NCBI GenBank assembly: GCA_023935145.1
Contig: CM043704.1
Location: forward strand, 99,981,373-100,045,372
Length of the DNA: 64,000 nucleotides
Direction of reading: 5' to 3'
DNA from: Bretschneidera sinensis
Lineage: Eukaryota; Streptophyta; Magnoliopsida; Brassicales; Akaniaceae
Shown in pieces: positions 48,425-60,400 of this stretch; within the stretch, counting starts at the first letter, position 1, and every line of letters starts with the position of its first letter. Position numbers and translations under genes: made by a program. Under the pieces are notes generated by a model. It had not been told where the DNA came from. It made no database searches and saw nothing but the letters and a program-made list of their open reading frames with translations.

Positions 48425-51400
48425 TAGAATTTGTTTTTAAGCTTATGTTTTTTTATTAATGAGGCTTTTTTTACTGGTTTTTTCACTCTTTTTTTCGTAC
48501 GAATCTATTTATCAAACTTTTCCAGCTACACTATGAACAGTACTTGGAATAGTGCCGTGAACAGTCCATAATTTTTTTGGTCATACAACACCGGAGTCGC
48601 GCCGGAAAAATTGCCGGAAAAAACAAAACAGAAACTGAAAAAATGATTCTAAACTATTTAAATATATATATGTATATATATTTATGGTGTTTAAAAAAAA
48701 GAAAAAGAATAGTTTATGAAGAAGAAGGGTTTCTCTTCCTGATGTTGATCTTGTTGACTCATACATATTGATGTTGTTAACCAAATCCAACTTGTGTTAT
48801 TGTTGTTTTCTCCTGACTCAATGATTGCAATCCATTCAAGTCAAAGTCAAAGTTAGTTAAAAAAAAGACAAAGTCAAAGTCTTGTTGATTTGGTATTCTC
48901 GGATCTTGTCTCGTTAGGTGGCACCGACGTGGTGATCTAACTATTTGTCGTGGCGGTAGAGCCCCGACGTGTTGTCATGGGTTATTCATTATTGTAATTT
49001 ATGAGCTTGGGTTTATTTGTTTCAGATTGGATGAGATTTGTTGTTGGTATAAGTTTCTTTATGACAAGTTGGTGTATGTGTATGCTCTAATTTGAGGGGA
49101 GTGTTGAGAGTCCTAATTAGGTTTAAGTTGAGGGTCATAATTAGGTTTAAGTTGAGAGTCTTAATTAGGTTTCTTATTATGTGTCCTAGTAAGTTTCTTA
49201 GTCTTAGTTTATGTCTATCTTATTTAATTGATGTTTCCTAGACCTATTAGGTTTGATTTTGAATTGTATTCAGATCAACCAATTAATAATACAAAAATTC
49301 TTTTCAATTCTTAATTTCAACTGGTCTAAATTCAAGTCTTACCCGTTAAAAGGGAAAAAGAAAGAAATAGAAAAAAAGAAAATATAGTCTTAATGTGTTA
49401 GAAAACTTATATGCATGTTGATTTGCTCTGTTGACTTTTTATTATTAAACATCAAGTATAATTATAGTAAAATAATAATTAAAATTAAAAGTTATGTGTT
49501 GGAAGTTTTTAAGATAACTATATCTTTTCTTTTAAGTGGGACACTACATAGTTTCTATTCTCTTTTTTCTTCTTTCCATCAAAAGTATACCTACACGTTA
49601 AAATTTGAATTTCCCAGAAAGGAATTGATGCAGAACAATGTGTCTCTATTTGATAGTTTGGAGTTATGTTTTATTGGGGACTATTGTTTTTGAAAAGTGA
49701 AAAATATATTAAGAAAAAAAGCTCCTAGTGGTGCAACCCATGTACAAATCTATCTATACGATAGTAAATCCACAAAATTTAAATACTCATTTTCATTCCT
49801 AAAACAATTACCTTTAAACCATCTATCTCTAATTGCATCAAAAGATCTCTCCACTTCATCAAAAGTTCTACTATTTCTCTCATTCCAAACAATCCAAAAA
49901 ACAGAGAGAGATTAAAGAGTAAGTCTTCTTTAACTCCTTTGAAGCACGAATGCCACTCCAAACCCACACTTCATATTTCACTGAGTAGGCCATCATCCAA
50001 GAAACTCCCAAAGCACGATAAGCCATTTCCTATAAGCTTCTAGCCAACGGGCACTCCACCAAAAGATGAAACGTGGGCTTGGAGCAAACTTTACACACAT
50101 AGCATTAACAAACACTTTTCCCCTTCTTTGAAGATTGTCAATAGTAAGAATCTTTTCCCAAAATGCTTCCCATACAAAGAAGCTAACTTTTTTTTGGTGC
50201 AAGAGAACTCCAAATAGCTTTCTGAGGAAAGTTGGTGGAACCTTCCAAAGGAATCTCATCAAGAAGGGTCTTAAAGAAGGACTTAACCTCAAATCCCTTG
50301 TCCAGATTAGATCTCCATCTAACCAAATCCTCTCGAGACACATCTTGGGGATTTATTTTCTAGTGTTTTGGTAATGATTTGGGATTTCTTTATTAGAGTT
50401 TTAGAGAACTCCAAATAGCTTTCCGAGGAAAGTTGGTGGAACCTTCCAAAGGAGTCTCATCAAGAAGGGTCTTAAAGGACTTAACCTCAAACCCATTGTC
50501 CAGATTAGATCTCCATCTAACCAAAACCTCTCGAGACACATCTTCGGGATTTATTTTCTTAGTGTTTTGGTAATGATTTGGGATTTCTTTATTAGAATTT
50601 TTGTTTATTTCCTTCAATGTTTGAGGTTGTGCCTATTTGGAACTTTTATTATGTTCAATTGAATTAATGCATTGTTAATAGCATTTAGAATTAAACTTAT
50701 CTCTCTCATGTCTGGCTCTCTTTTCTACCCTTTTCTTTTATCTTCCATGTTCTTCTATTTCTCTCCCATTTCTTCTTCTCCCTCTAATCTCCTCGTGTCT
50801 TCTCTTATTTATCTCCCTTAATCTATTTCTTCTTCTTTGGTTACTTGTCCTACACCAGGAATTGCTTTTGAAAGTAAGAAACAATACTTCGTTTTGGCTT
50901 AAGGAAACTCAATCAGTAGTGCAATAAATTTTTTGAAAGGGAGGCACTGTAGTGAATTAAGACAGTTAGAGGATTCCTTGTTGTAGAGAGGATATCTTTT
51001 CACTATGTCATCAAAGGGGAGGTTATTGATTTACTGAGAATATCGGATAACTCTAGAGGATCTATTCTTTGAATCCGAAGAGGTTCTCTTAGGAGAAGCT
51101 TAGAACAATTTTGGTGGAAGAAGGGTGCTAATCCTCGTTTTCAAAGGTTTCGAGTGAGGGATCGGTCTCTATTCTTGATTGTAAAGAACAAATATGGTAG
51201 ATTTGTTGTGATGGTAGTTAATAAGGATGAATCAAAATAAGTGATTTTCCCTGAAGGTTGTTAAGGGATTGGATGGTGGAAGATGATAAATATTATTGGT
51301 GAGTTGGATAGTCTTTACGGTAAGAAGAGATGGGTGAGTGGCTGAATTCATCAGGTTTATTGGCTAGTAAGAAGAGCTGAAGGTAAGTGATGAGGAGCGT

Positions 51401-54400
51401 GATTAACGTGGTAATGTTAAGGAAAGAGATGGTGGTTGATCAATAACCCGAAAAAACTTATCTAGGCCCCATTTATTCTTTTATGCTCTAACATGTCCTC
51501 TCGCGTGCAAGCCAGGTGAAGGATTAATGGGCGTTGCGTGTGGACTCAAGTGTTAGATGCTAGTGTAAGCCGAAGAAAGATTAATGGGTTTCTCATGAAG
51601 GCCCAAGAGTGGGCAAAACGCTGGGTGAAGAATTAGTAAGGAGGGGGTGGAGGAAAGAAAGGTCCTAGGAATTGAGAATGTGACCTTTGCTCTAATATCA
51701 TGTTAAGGAAGGAGATAGTTGTGTAACCAATTATCTCAAAAGCTTAAGCTGATAAAAAAGCCTAACTATTCTGTTATACTCTAATAGGTAATTCTCGGAA
51801 GTGGGGCAAGTCAACTGGGTCAACATGGGAGAAAGAATTTAAAATCAATCTTCGGTGTTCAGGTTGGGCAGAGAGGTGTTATCTAGGTTGACTTTGTGGG
51901 GCCAAAGATTTTTCATAGTCTTAAAGAGTGGGCCGAGTTTAATACTTTCGGTTTAAAGGGGAGGGAAATGGGTTAGGCAGGTCCAGCAGGCCTCTTTTCT
52001 TATGGTAATGGGCTGGGTGCTTTAGGCTGTCCTTAACTGTGTTTGGATTGAGGGGGAATGCAGGAAAAGAAAAGGAAGGGTTTCTTGTAGGTAACGGATT
52101 TTCGGATTGAGGGTGGAGTTTTGAGTTAGGACCCTTAGTGACCATGACAGGTCCCCGACCACTGGCCGTAATAGGGGGACTAGAAGTGAGCTGACCGAGC
52201 ACAGACCACGCAGTGGTGAGTTTTCAAGAATGTTAGGAGGTTGAGCCGAATTGTTGGTATTTCTCTCGGCGGTTTTGAGGACAAAGCGGTTAGTATTTTT
52301 GAAGAAATTGAGAGGAGAGAGGAAAGTAAGGTGAGGTTGAAGAAGTCTCCTTGGTTAGGAGGTATGATTGAGAGATGAGTAGGGAATTCAAGAGGTTGGA
52401 GTTCAAAGTTAACTATGATAAGGGAAGGGTAGTCATTTGAAATCAAATTACTGCTAGCACTTTTTAACCAAACATCTATACAACTTATTTATTGCGTTCT
52501 ACACTTTTATCTAATGGAGAAATTGCTTCAAATGTAAAACAACTTTAAGCATTGTTTTAAAGTATTATGTTTAAGTTATACATTTTTTTCTTTCATCAAT
52601 TCCAAACAAGTTCTAAATATTATAAAATTTCTCATTGTAATTAAAATCTTTATTGAAGTTTGTTTAGTGAATTGATAAAGTTTATTCTGTATTTTATACA
52701 AAAATTTATTTTGCATTCTTTTTCGGATTTAAAGGTTCACTTAGTGCTACTTTTGCCAAGCTAGAGCTTTTGCTTTGCTTTAATGAAAATATTGTTTAAT
52801 GTTTGCTGTGACCAAGCTTTAGTGTAAGTTGTTTAGCATTAGTAAAAAACTGTGGTAGAAGTCCTGCCAAGTTACCAGGAACTTGATATGCTTTGATTCG
52901 CTGTACGCGGTACGTTGGGGCAGACTTAAATGGTTTATTATGTAAAATTCAGATCACTAATTTTAGGGGCCCGGTGCAAGAATGTACCACAAACTGGAAC
53001 GTAGCATATCGATTGCGGTCCAAGGGTGTATAGGGATCATGGTAACTATGGGGTCATGCCAAACTCAAAATTGCCAAAAAGGGATACCCACACAAACACA
53101 CATGTATTAAACATATATTAACATCATGTCTTCTAAAATTGAGAATTTTCTTTTTAATTTTATGTGCACCAATGTAATATCATTTTTCTCGTTATTTTCT
53201 TGGCAACACATGCATCCATATATGAACGAAAGTATGTGCATCAAAATTTCTTTTGAAATATTGTGATAATTCTCAAATATCAAAATAACAGTATTAAATA
53301 GGTGAGATTTTAATTTATTTGATGATAAAATGCTAAATAGGAACTATAGTAAGATTCTGTTTTGGGATCCTCAAAATCTCAGTCTATATTATTTTGCAAA
53401 GTAAGGGTGATGTGTCTTGATAAAAAAATCCTTCATCTGATGATAGACTGAGGCTGAAAATGTCATAACTAAGGAAGTGGCATGCCCAACCATGGTGTAA
53501 CCTTTTCTTAGGGGAGAAACTTGTTCAAAAGATGAGTGCATCTGGAACAAGCATGTTAAAATAAGATGTGGCTAAATGAGAAAGGATAGAATAAGATATA
53601 AGAAGGTAGAATCTAGATGCATCCTCAGCTACCTTTGACAGAATATTAGTGAGCTATGTGCCATCACTATGCGTTTTGGTTGTTGGACTAGTGGTGGAGT
53701 ACTGGAGTTTTATGTTTGCTAGTTTGTTGATATGCAATGGTACTTAATAACATGAAGATCTAATGTTTCTACATGCAGACATTTAACGATTTTTTCATAC
53801 GAGAGTTAAAGCCTGGTGCAAGACCAATCGCCTATATGGATCGTGATGATGTTGCTATATGTGCTGCTGATAGTCGTCTAATGGCATTTAAATCGGCGGG
53901 TGATAGTCTAAGATTTTGGATCAAGGTATGATCTGCTAGTTGCACTTGGAATATTTTTTTATGTAAGAGTACAATTTTCCAAATGTTATTTAGTGTTGTA
54001 ATATCTTTTTAATTCTTCCATTGATAAAAAATGGTTTAGTGAAAAGAAAGAAGTCTTCTGTAATCTTGATAAAGTAATGTAGTGTTTTATATTTATAATC
54101 GTTTTACATAGCATAAATATGTGAGATTATAGGTGCTTTTGCATGCATTTACTTAAATTTAATACTTTTTAGCACTTCACTTTATATTAATTACCAATTT
54201 TTTAGAAATAGGCATCGAGTTTAGCAGCATTTTTTCTCCCCTTTTTTTCAAATCTTTCTCTACCCGAAAATGGTTTATACGATCTTACATATTTCTGATT
54301 GGTTTTTCCCTTCTTTCTAATCTCATCTGTTGCTTGGTATTTTCATCTGCTTTCTGTCTCTCTAAATCTCCATAATTTGTTTCATTTTTTCTCCATCTTT

Positions 54401-57400
54401 GTTTTGTCCATTAGAAAACAGGCTATTATAAAGAAGCATTAAAATCGTTTCCTGTCTTCTTGTATTGTCCAACCAAATTAACTTTTGCTGGCAGAAACTT
54501 TTATATCATTAGCTTCATGTTCTCCAATAGTAGCACTGAGATATGTATGAACTTAAGGCATCAAGTCTGTAGGTTCTGTTTTGCCCTAAAATCTTATCGT
54601 AATCCACTTAAGATAAAATTACAAGCGCTGAACCCTTTCTTGGCGATTGCAAACCGTAGTATCTACCTGTCTTTGAATGCTATTTAAATCCTTTATTTTG
54701 TATGCTTTTGGAACTTTGTCATCTGAACTGATTTTGCTTATCGGTTTTTCTAATTAACATTAATTACTTATGAATTGAAGAGCAGTATTTGCTTGGATGG
54801 TAAGTCCTGTTTACACCCTTTATCTCATGTCATTTTAAGTCGACCTTTCCTCCTCTTCATCCCTTCCACTAGGAGCAACTTACTCTTCCCCACCAGTGCA
54901 TTCATAGGTCTCTGCTGCACGTGTGCAAACCACCTCAATTGATCTTCTTTCACCTTATTCTTAATAGTCATGACCCCTACCTTGTTTTGGGTGCTGTGAT
55001 TTCTTATCCAATCTTCTCTCATGTTTCCACACATCCACCTAGACATTCTCATCTCAACCACACTTATTTGTAGACTTGTGGCTCTTCACCGCCAAGTCAG
55101 TACCATAAAGCATAGCTTCCTCCTCTTCATCCCTTCCACTAGGAGCAACTTACTCTTCGCCACCCGTGCATTCATAGGTCTCTGCTGCACGTGTGCAAAC
55201 CACCTCAATTGATCTTCTTTCACCTTATTCTTAATAGTCACGACCCCTACCTTGTTTTGGGTGCTGTGATTTCTTATCCAATCTTCTCTCATGTTTCCAC
55301 ACATCCACCTAGACATTCTCATCTCAACCCCACTTATTTGTGGACTTGTAGCTTCTTCACCGCCAAGTCAGTACCATAAAGCATAGCTGGCCTCATAGCT
55401 GTTTTGTGGAATATACCCTTCAAATTTTCCTTTTTCTTGGATAAATGTGAAATTTTATTACTAAAGAAAAAAATAAAGCAGTAGGACTGCATAAAGATAC
55501 CATGAAAACAAGAAAGAGCTTATAAGCTCTCAATAGAAACATCAAAAGCTAGGATCAATCAGGACTAGACCCCAATTTAGAGCAATATCTTTGTCAGCAG
55601 GGATATCTATTGACTTTACAAAGCCTAATATTCTATCTCTGACGTCAGCTACAATAGATTCTAAGACTTTGTCAGTGGCTTGAAAGACTTGATGAATTCT
55701 CCTATTTCCTTCTTGCCACAAATGACAAATGTGTGCACACCAAGAAGTAAAAAAGCATTTCCTTTAAAATTCTGAATTGCCCAGGGAATTTCGGACTACC
55801 TGGTCCCCACAGTTACTTTGCTGATTTTAGATAGGTGTAGATTTTGAATCCAAATCTGTTTACAGTATGAGCAATAAAAAACAATTATGATCTCTAATTG
55901 TTGCAGAAGGTGCAAGATGTGTTAATGAGATGATCCCGACTTCTTTGTCTGACTTTAGTGGTGACCCTGTGTAAGATGGCTAACTGAGCAATAAAGTGAA
56001 TGTGATGCTGGAACCAAATCAGATGGTGCAAGTTCACTTCAATCTTCTTGTCTCTAATTGCATCCCAAGTGTGCTGCTATTAAAAGCGCCACAGGGAGAA
56101 GGGCCCGAGACAAATCTATCTGGTTGCTGCGTTAAACAAATAGTATTGCAGACAGTTAAGAGTTTCCCCCAGAGCATTTGATCTTGCTGCTGGCCAATAG
56201 CAATTGTTTTCCTTAATAACTGCTGCTACTTTGGATTGAATAGGCAAGGCTGCATCAGAGATAATCCTCTGGTCGAGCCCCATAGGATGCCAATTATCAT
56301 ACCATAGGTATATATTCTGTCCATCCCAAAATATGTTTGATAAAAGGTTTGGCAATTGGTCTTAACTTCAAGAGTTTATTCAAGTCCAACTAGCGTTAGC
56401 ACAAGAATTTACAGACCAAAAGCTTCTGCCTTTTAGATACTGACGATCTCATAGCACTCTGGTTGAACTTCCTCGTTTCATCCACTTTACTCTAATTCCT
56501 TAATGTCCTCCTCCTCCTCTGTCAATCTATGATCTAATCTAGGTATCAAAATGGTCACTCTTGGGTACCTCTTGGCCATCCATTTTCATGTTCTCCCTTT
56601 TCTATCCCTGGGATTTCTAAAATTGCATTCCATAACCTATGAAAACAGATAAGTAGTTAAAACTCTTGAAGGGTTTAACATTTTTTAAATCTGAGAAGGC
56701 TAAAGTCCAGGTCATAAGTAAACTCTAAAACCCACATTAATGTGGAACAGTTTTTGTAGGGATTTTGCATTTCGTAAATAAGAAACGTACAATAGAAGAA
56801 TATGATTGTAACATAGATAGTAGAGCCTTCCTGAAGTTTTATGAATAACCATGAGAACAAAAGAATTGTTTCTTCAAATTGCAGGTTACATTCTCTTACC
56901 GTTAGTACTTTATCATTTTCAATTACTGTGTGTAAATATTATTGGTCATTACTTTTTATTTATAGGGACGAAAGTTTTCAGTTGAAGGCCTTTTGGGAAA
57001 AGAAATATGTTCCAATGCTCTTGTTGATGGAACTTTGGTGATACTTCGATTGGCACCACAGGTATTTGGTACAATATTGCATTACTGTTTTCGACAATTT
57101 GCCATAATTACTATGTGTTTGTCTTTGATTTCCTATAGGATTATCACCGTTTTCATGTTCCCGTTTCTGGAACCATTGGGAAAATTGTAAATATTCCTGG
57201 ATGCCTATATACGGTACGTGGATTAACGTCTCATGTGAATTTCACCTTTGATAGTTGTTTCTGGTCTGGTCCTTTTATCATTAAGTTTCCCCTTATTTCT
57301 ACCTTATTTCGTAGGTTAATCCCATTGCTGTCAATAGCAAGTATTGTAATGTTTTCACTGAGAATAAGCGAACTGTGACAATTATTTCTACTGCAGAGTT

Positions 57401-60400
57401 TGGAAAGGTATGTCAGGACAAATCTGTCAATTATTTCATTTCTCTTGACATAAAGATTAAAACTTTTGGAACTAAAAATTCTTAAATTGGTCAAGGTTGA
57501 GGCTTAGTATGGAGGCTTTGGCATACAACATTTTCAGGGTGGTGCATGTTACCTTGTTTCAGATTAAACATCCACCCATATAAAGTTACATGGGAAACGA
57601 CTTTTCCGTACATGCATTCTGCACTTCCTGTCAAATACGAATTTGCACCTCACACTTCCAATTGTTCCAATGTTCGCCTCGCACTTTACCCTAATACCAA
57701 ATAGCATCCTGTCATCCATAATGTAGTCAAAATTTAGCGTAATTTTGCCACGTGCAATATATGTGAAACCTTACATACGTAGCAGATGTTCTTTAAGGGT
57801 AAAAAAGATATTTTCTTGTGAAAAAAGGAGAAAGTCAAGGAAATGATATAATTCAAATTATTATATCATATTTCTATGTTTTATGTGGTATGTATCTTTG
57901 AATTATCTATGCATATCATTGCCATATCCAATATGTGATATTATTTTCTTATTTTTGGATACGTATGGAGCATATCCTACACGTATCATGTTGTATTATG
58001 TGCATTTCCATGCCACATCCGGAAATGATACTGATTCGAAAGGGGTTCAATCCATCGGTGCTTCATAGATGACAAGCTAGGGTGTACTTCTGTGATAATA
58101 CTCATTTGCTTGTGGGGAACTATGATCATGATGATTATTTCTTTTCTGTTTTTTTTCCCTTTTAAATTTAGGGAGATGATGTTGTTATATGGTTCCAAGG
58201 TACCACACTATTGGATGGTGATGTTGGGAGTAGGCTTCAATAAGAACTCATGTTCTTAAGTTTGAATTCGTGGTGGGGTTAATTATTGGTCAAGACATGA
58301 TATAGTGATCCAAGAAAATAACAAACATCCCACCCTTCTATCTCTTTGGATGGCTGTTTGTAACCAGTAATCGACAACCTTTGAGCTTTATAGCTTCATT
58401 AATATTCTTCTCACAATTAAGCGACTTTACATAAAAAAGAGAGAATATACTTTTAATTTTCCATACATATGTAATAAATTTTTCCTTACATTTTTGCCAC
58501 AGGTGGCCTTTGTTGCAATTGGAGCAACCATGGTTGGTAGCATTACCTTCTCAAGAAAGGAGGGTGACCATGTCAGAAAGGGTGATGAGGTTAGCATTTC
58601 ATAAATTTTTCTTTCACAATATGTTTTTGTGAATGTGTTCTATCTTGGCTTTAATTAGGGATACATGTTCAATTTACAGTTTGGATATTTCTCCTTTGGT
58701 GGAAGCACAGTAATATGCGTCTTTGAAAAGGTTGGTATTAAATATACAACTGCATGGTGAAGGAGAAATGCTATAGTTTATTATTATTTTTTTGATGAAA
58801 GTGAAATGAGTTGTTCTTTCCTTTCTTTTTGCCTCCTTTTTTCCTCACTTCAATCTCTGGTAGTTCTGGTATTTTAATGAAATAATGTCATTCCCCTAAT
58901 GAATCATCTTTTTTCCTTAGATATAGTAGATATAAAATACTAGATACTTGGCTTGATAGGATTTGAGATGACTATAATTTTATGTGCATATGGCATCAAA
59001 ATTTGTTCTTATAATGGAGCTAACATCTGTTAAATGTATGAAAGTTATTTAGCTTAAGTGGCTGACTAGCATCTCATTCAACTGAGTGGTCTTGGGTTCA
59101 TATATCGGGTATTGTGGGATTTGGGTCTTCCCTATCCTAATTATAACTACATGTTACTAAGTTGTAAAAGATTATGCATAGGCAGATATTAAGTGGGAGA
59201 GATTTCCAAAGTTTCTAGCTCAGTTGAAAGCATATGAGATTGACAAATATTTTCGTAATCCCCCAGCGGGAATCTTTGTTGAATAAAGCATAAGGTTGAT
59301 TTGAAATAAACAGAAGTATTATATTCTGTAAAATAATATTTCTTGCCAATTGTTGTGGAATATTTATACAAATATTTCTTTCCTGAACCCTCTTTGCATA
59401 CATATTCTTGCTTGTATATTCCTCGACCAGTTTGAAGCTGGTTTGGTGGGGGGGATGTTTTCCGTAGGCGAGGAAGGTGATGAAAATTAATCCTCCATCG
59501 GGTTCGAGGTCTGGGCCGGGGATTGTATTTCCTGAATCCAATACCCCATTATATATATATATGATTACGTAATATATGATATCACATGTTTAAAGTTAGA
59601 TTATTGTCCTGGTTTCCTTGGATAAACGGTGTGGGGACGGGCTTACGTTGCCATTGAGAATGGGGAATAAAGAAAAATTCTCGCCGGATATGGGGGCGGG
59701 GACAGGGAATTTGCCATTCCTAATTGCGCACATGTTATATTTGAGGTCGTGTTTACACTTTTAACGAATATTTTAAATTTGTGTAGTTATATATTCTTTA
59801 TTTAAAATTGATAACAAATTTTTATGGAAAACATGTTTTTCTCTCTAGTGAGAAAATTATTATTTTTTACCTTGAGCTATCCAATGAAGTGACATGCTTT
59901 TCAGAACTCACAAAAAGAACACAAGTAATACTTCTTGCTTGGCATATAGTGGTAATTATGAAAATAATATGTGCTTGTGTTAGAATTTTAAGATAAAACT
60001 TCTTGCGTCAAGAGACTTGAAGTGGCAACCCGCCAAAGCTTGATGGAGATTGATTAGGGAATCTCTTTAGGGCATGAGCAATTGTTGAGAGAGTTTTCTT
60101 TATTTGCGGTACAAATAGGATGATGCCTCTCTGTAAGCTTTGTTTGCACAGAACTTTTATTAGAGCCCTCTAGATTCAATGCCAAATAAATTTTCTAAAA
60201 CTGACATAGTGATAAACAATGTTTGTTTTGCTGTGATTTATTAATGCTTGGATAAATTACAATGTTGGGGACTATAGAGAAATGTTATGTAGTTGGAGTA
60301 TGTCAGGAAATCGTTAATTGTATTCTAGATCTGTTATTGATTATAATCTTAATGCCATGTGACTGGGTGTCTAACCTAAGGAGGATCAAAATTTATACAT

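Noticed and set aside
56400..56600. Possible conserved text near 56450-56570
   Set aside because: No frame gave a recognisable family on either strand, so no call was made.
59060..59110. tRNA-like box B (GGTCTTGGGTTCATA)
   Set aside because: No convincing box A or acceptor stem; chance similarity is likely.
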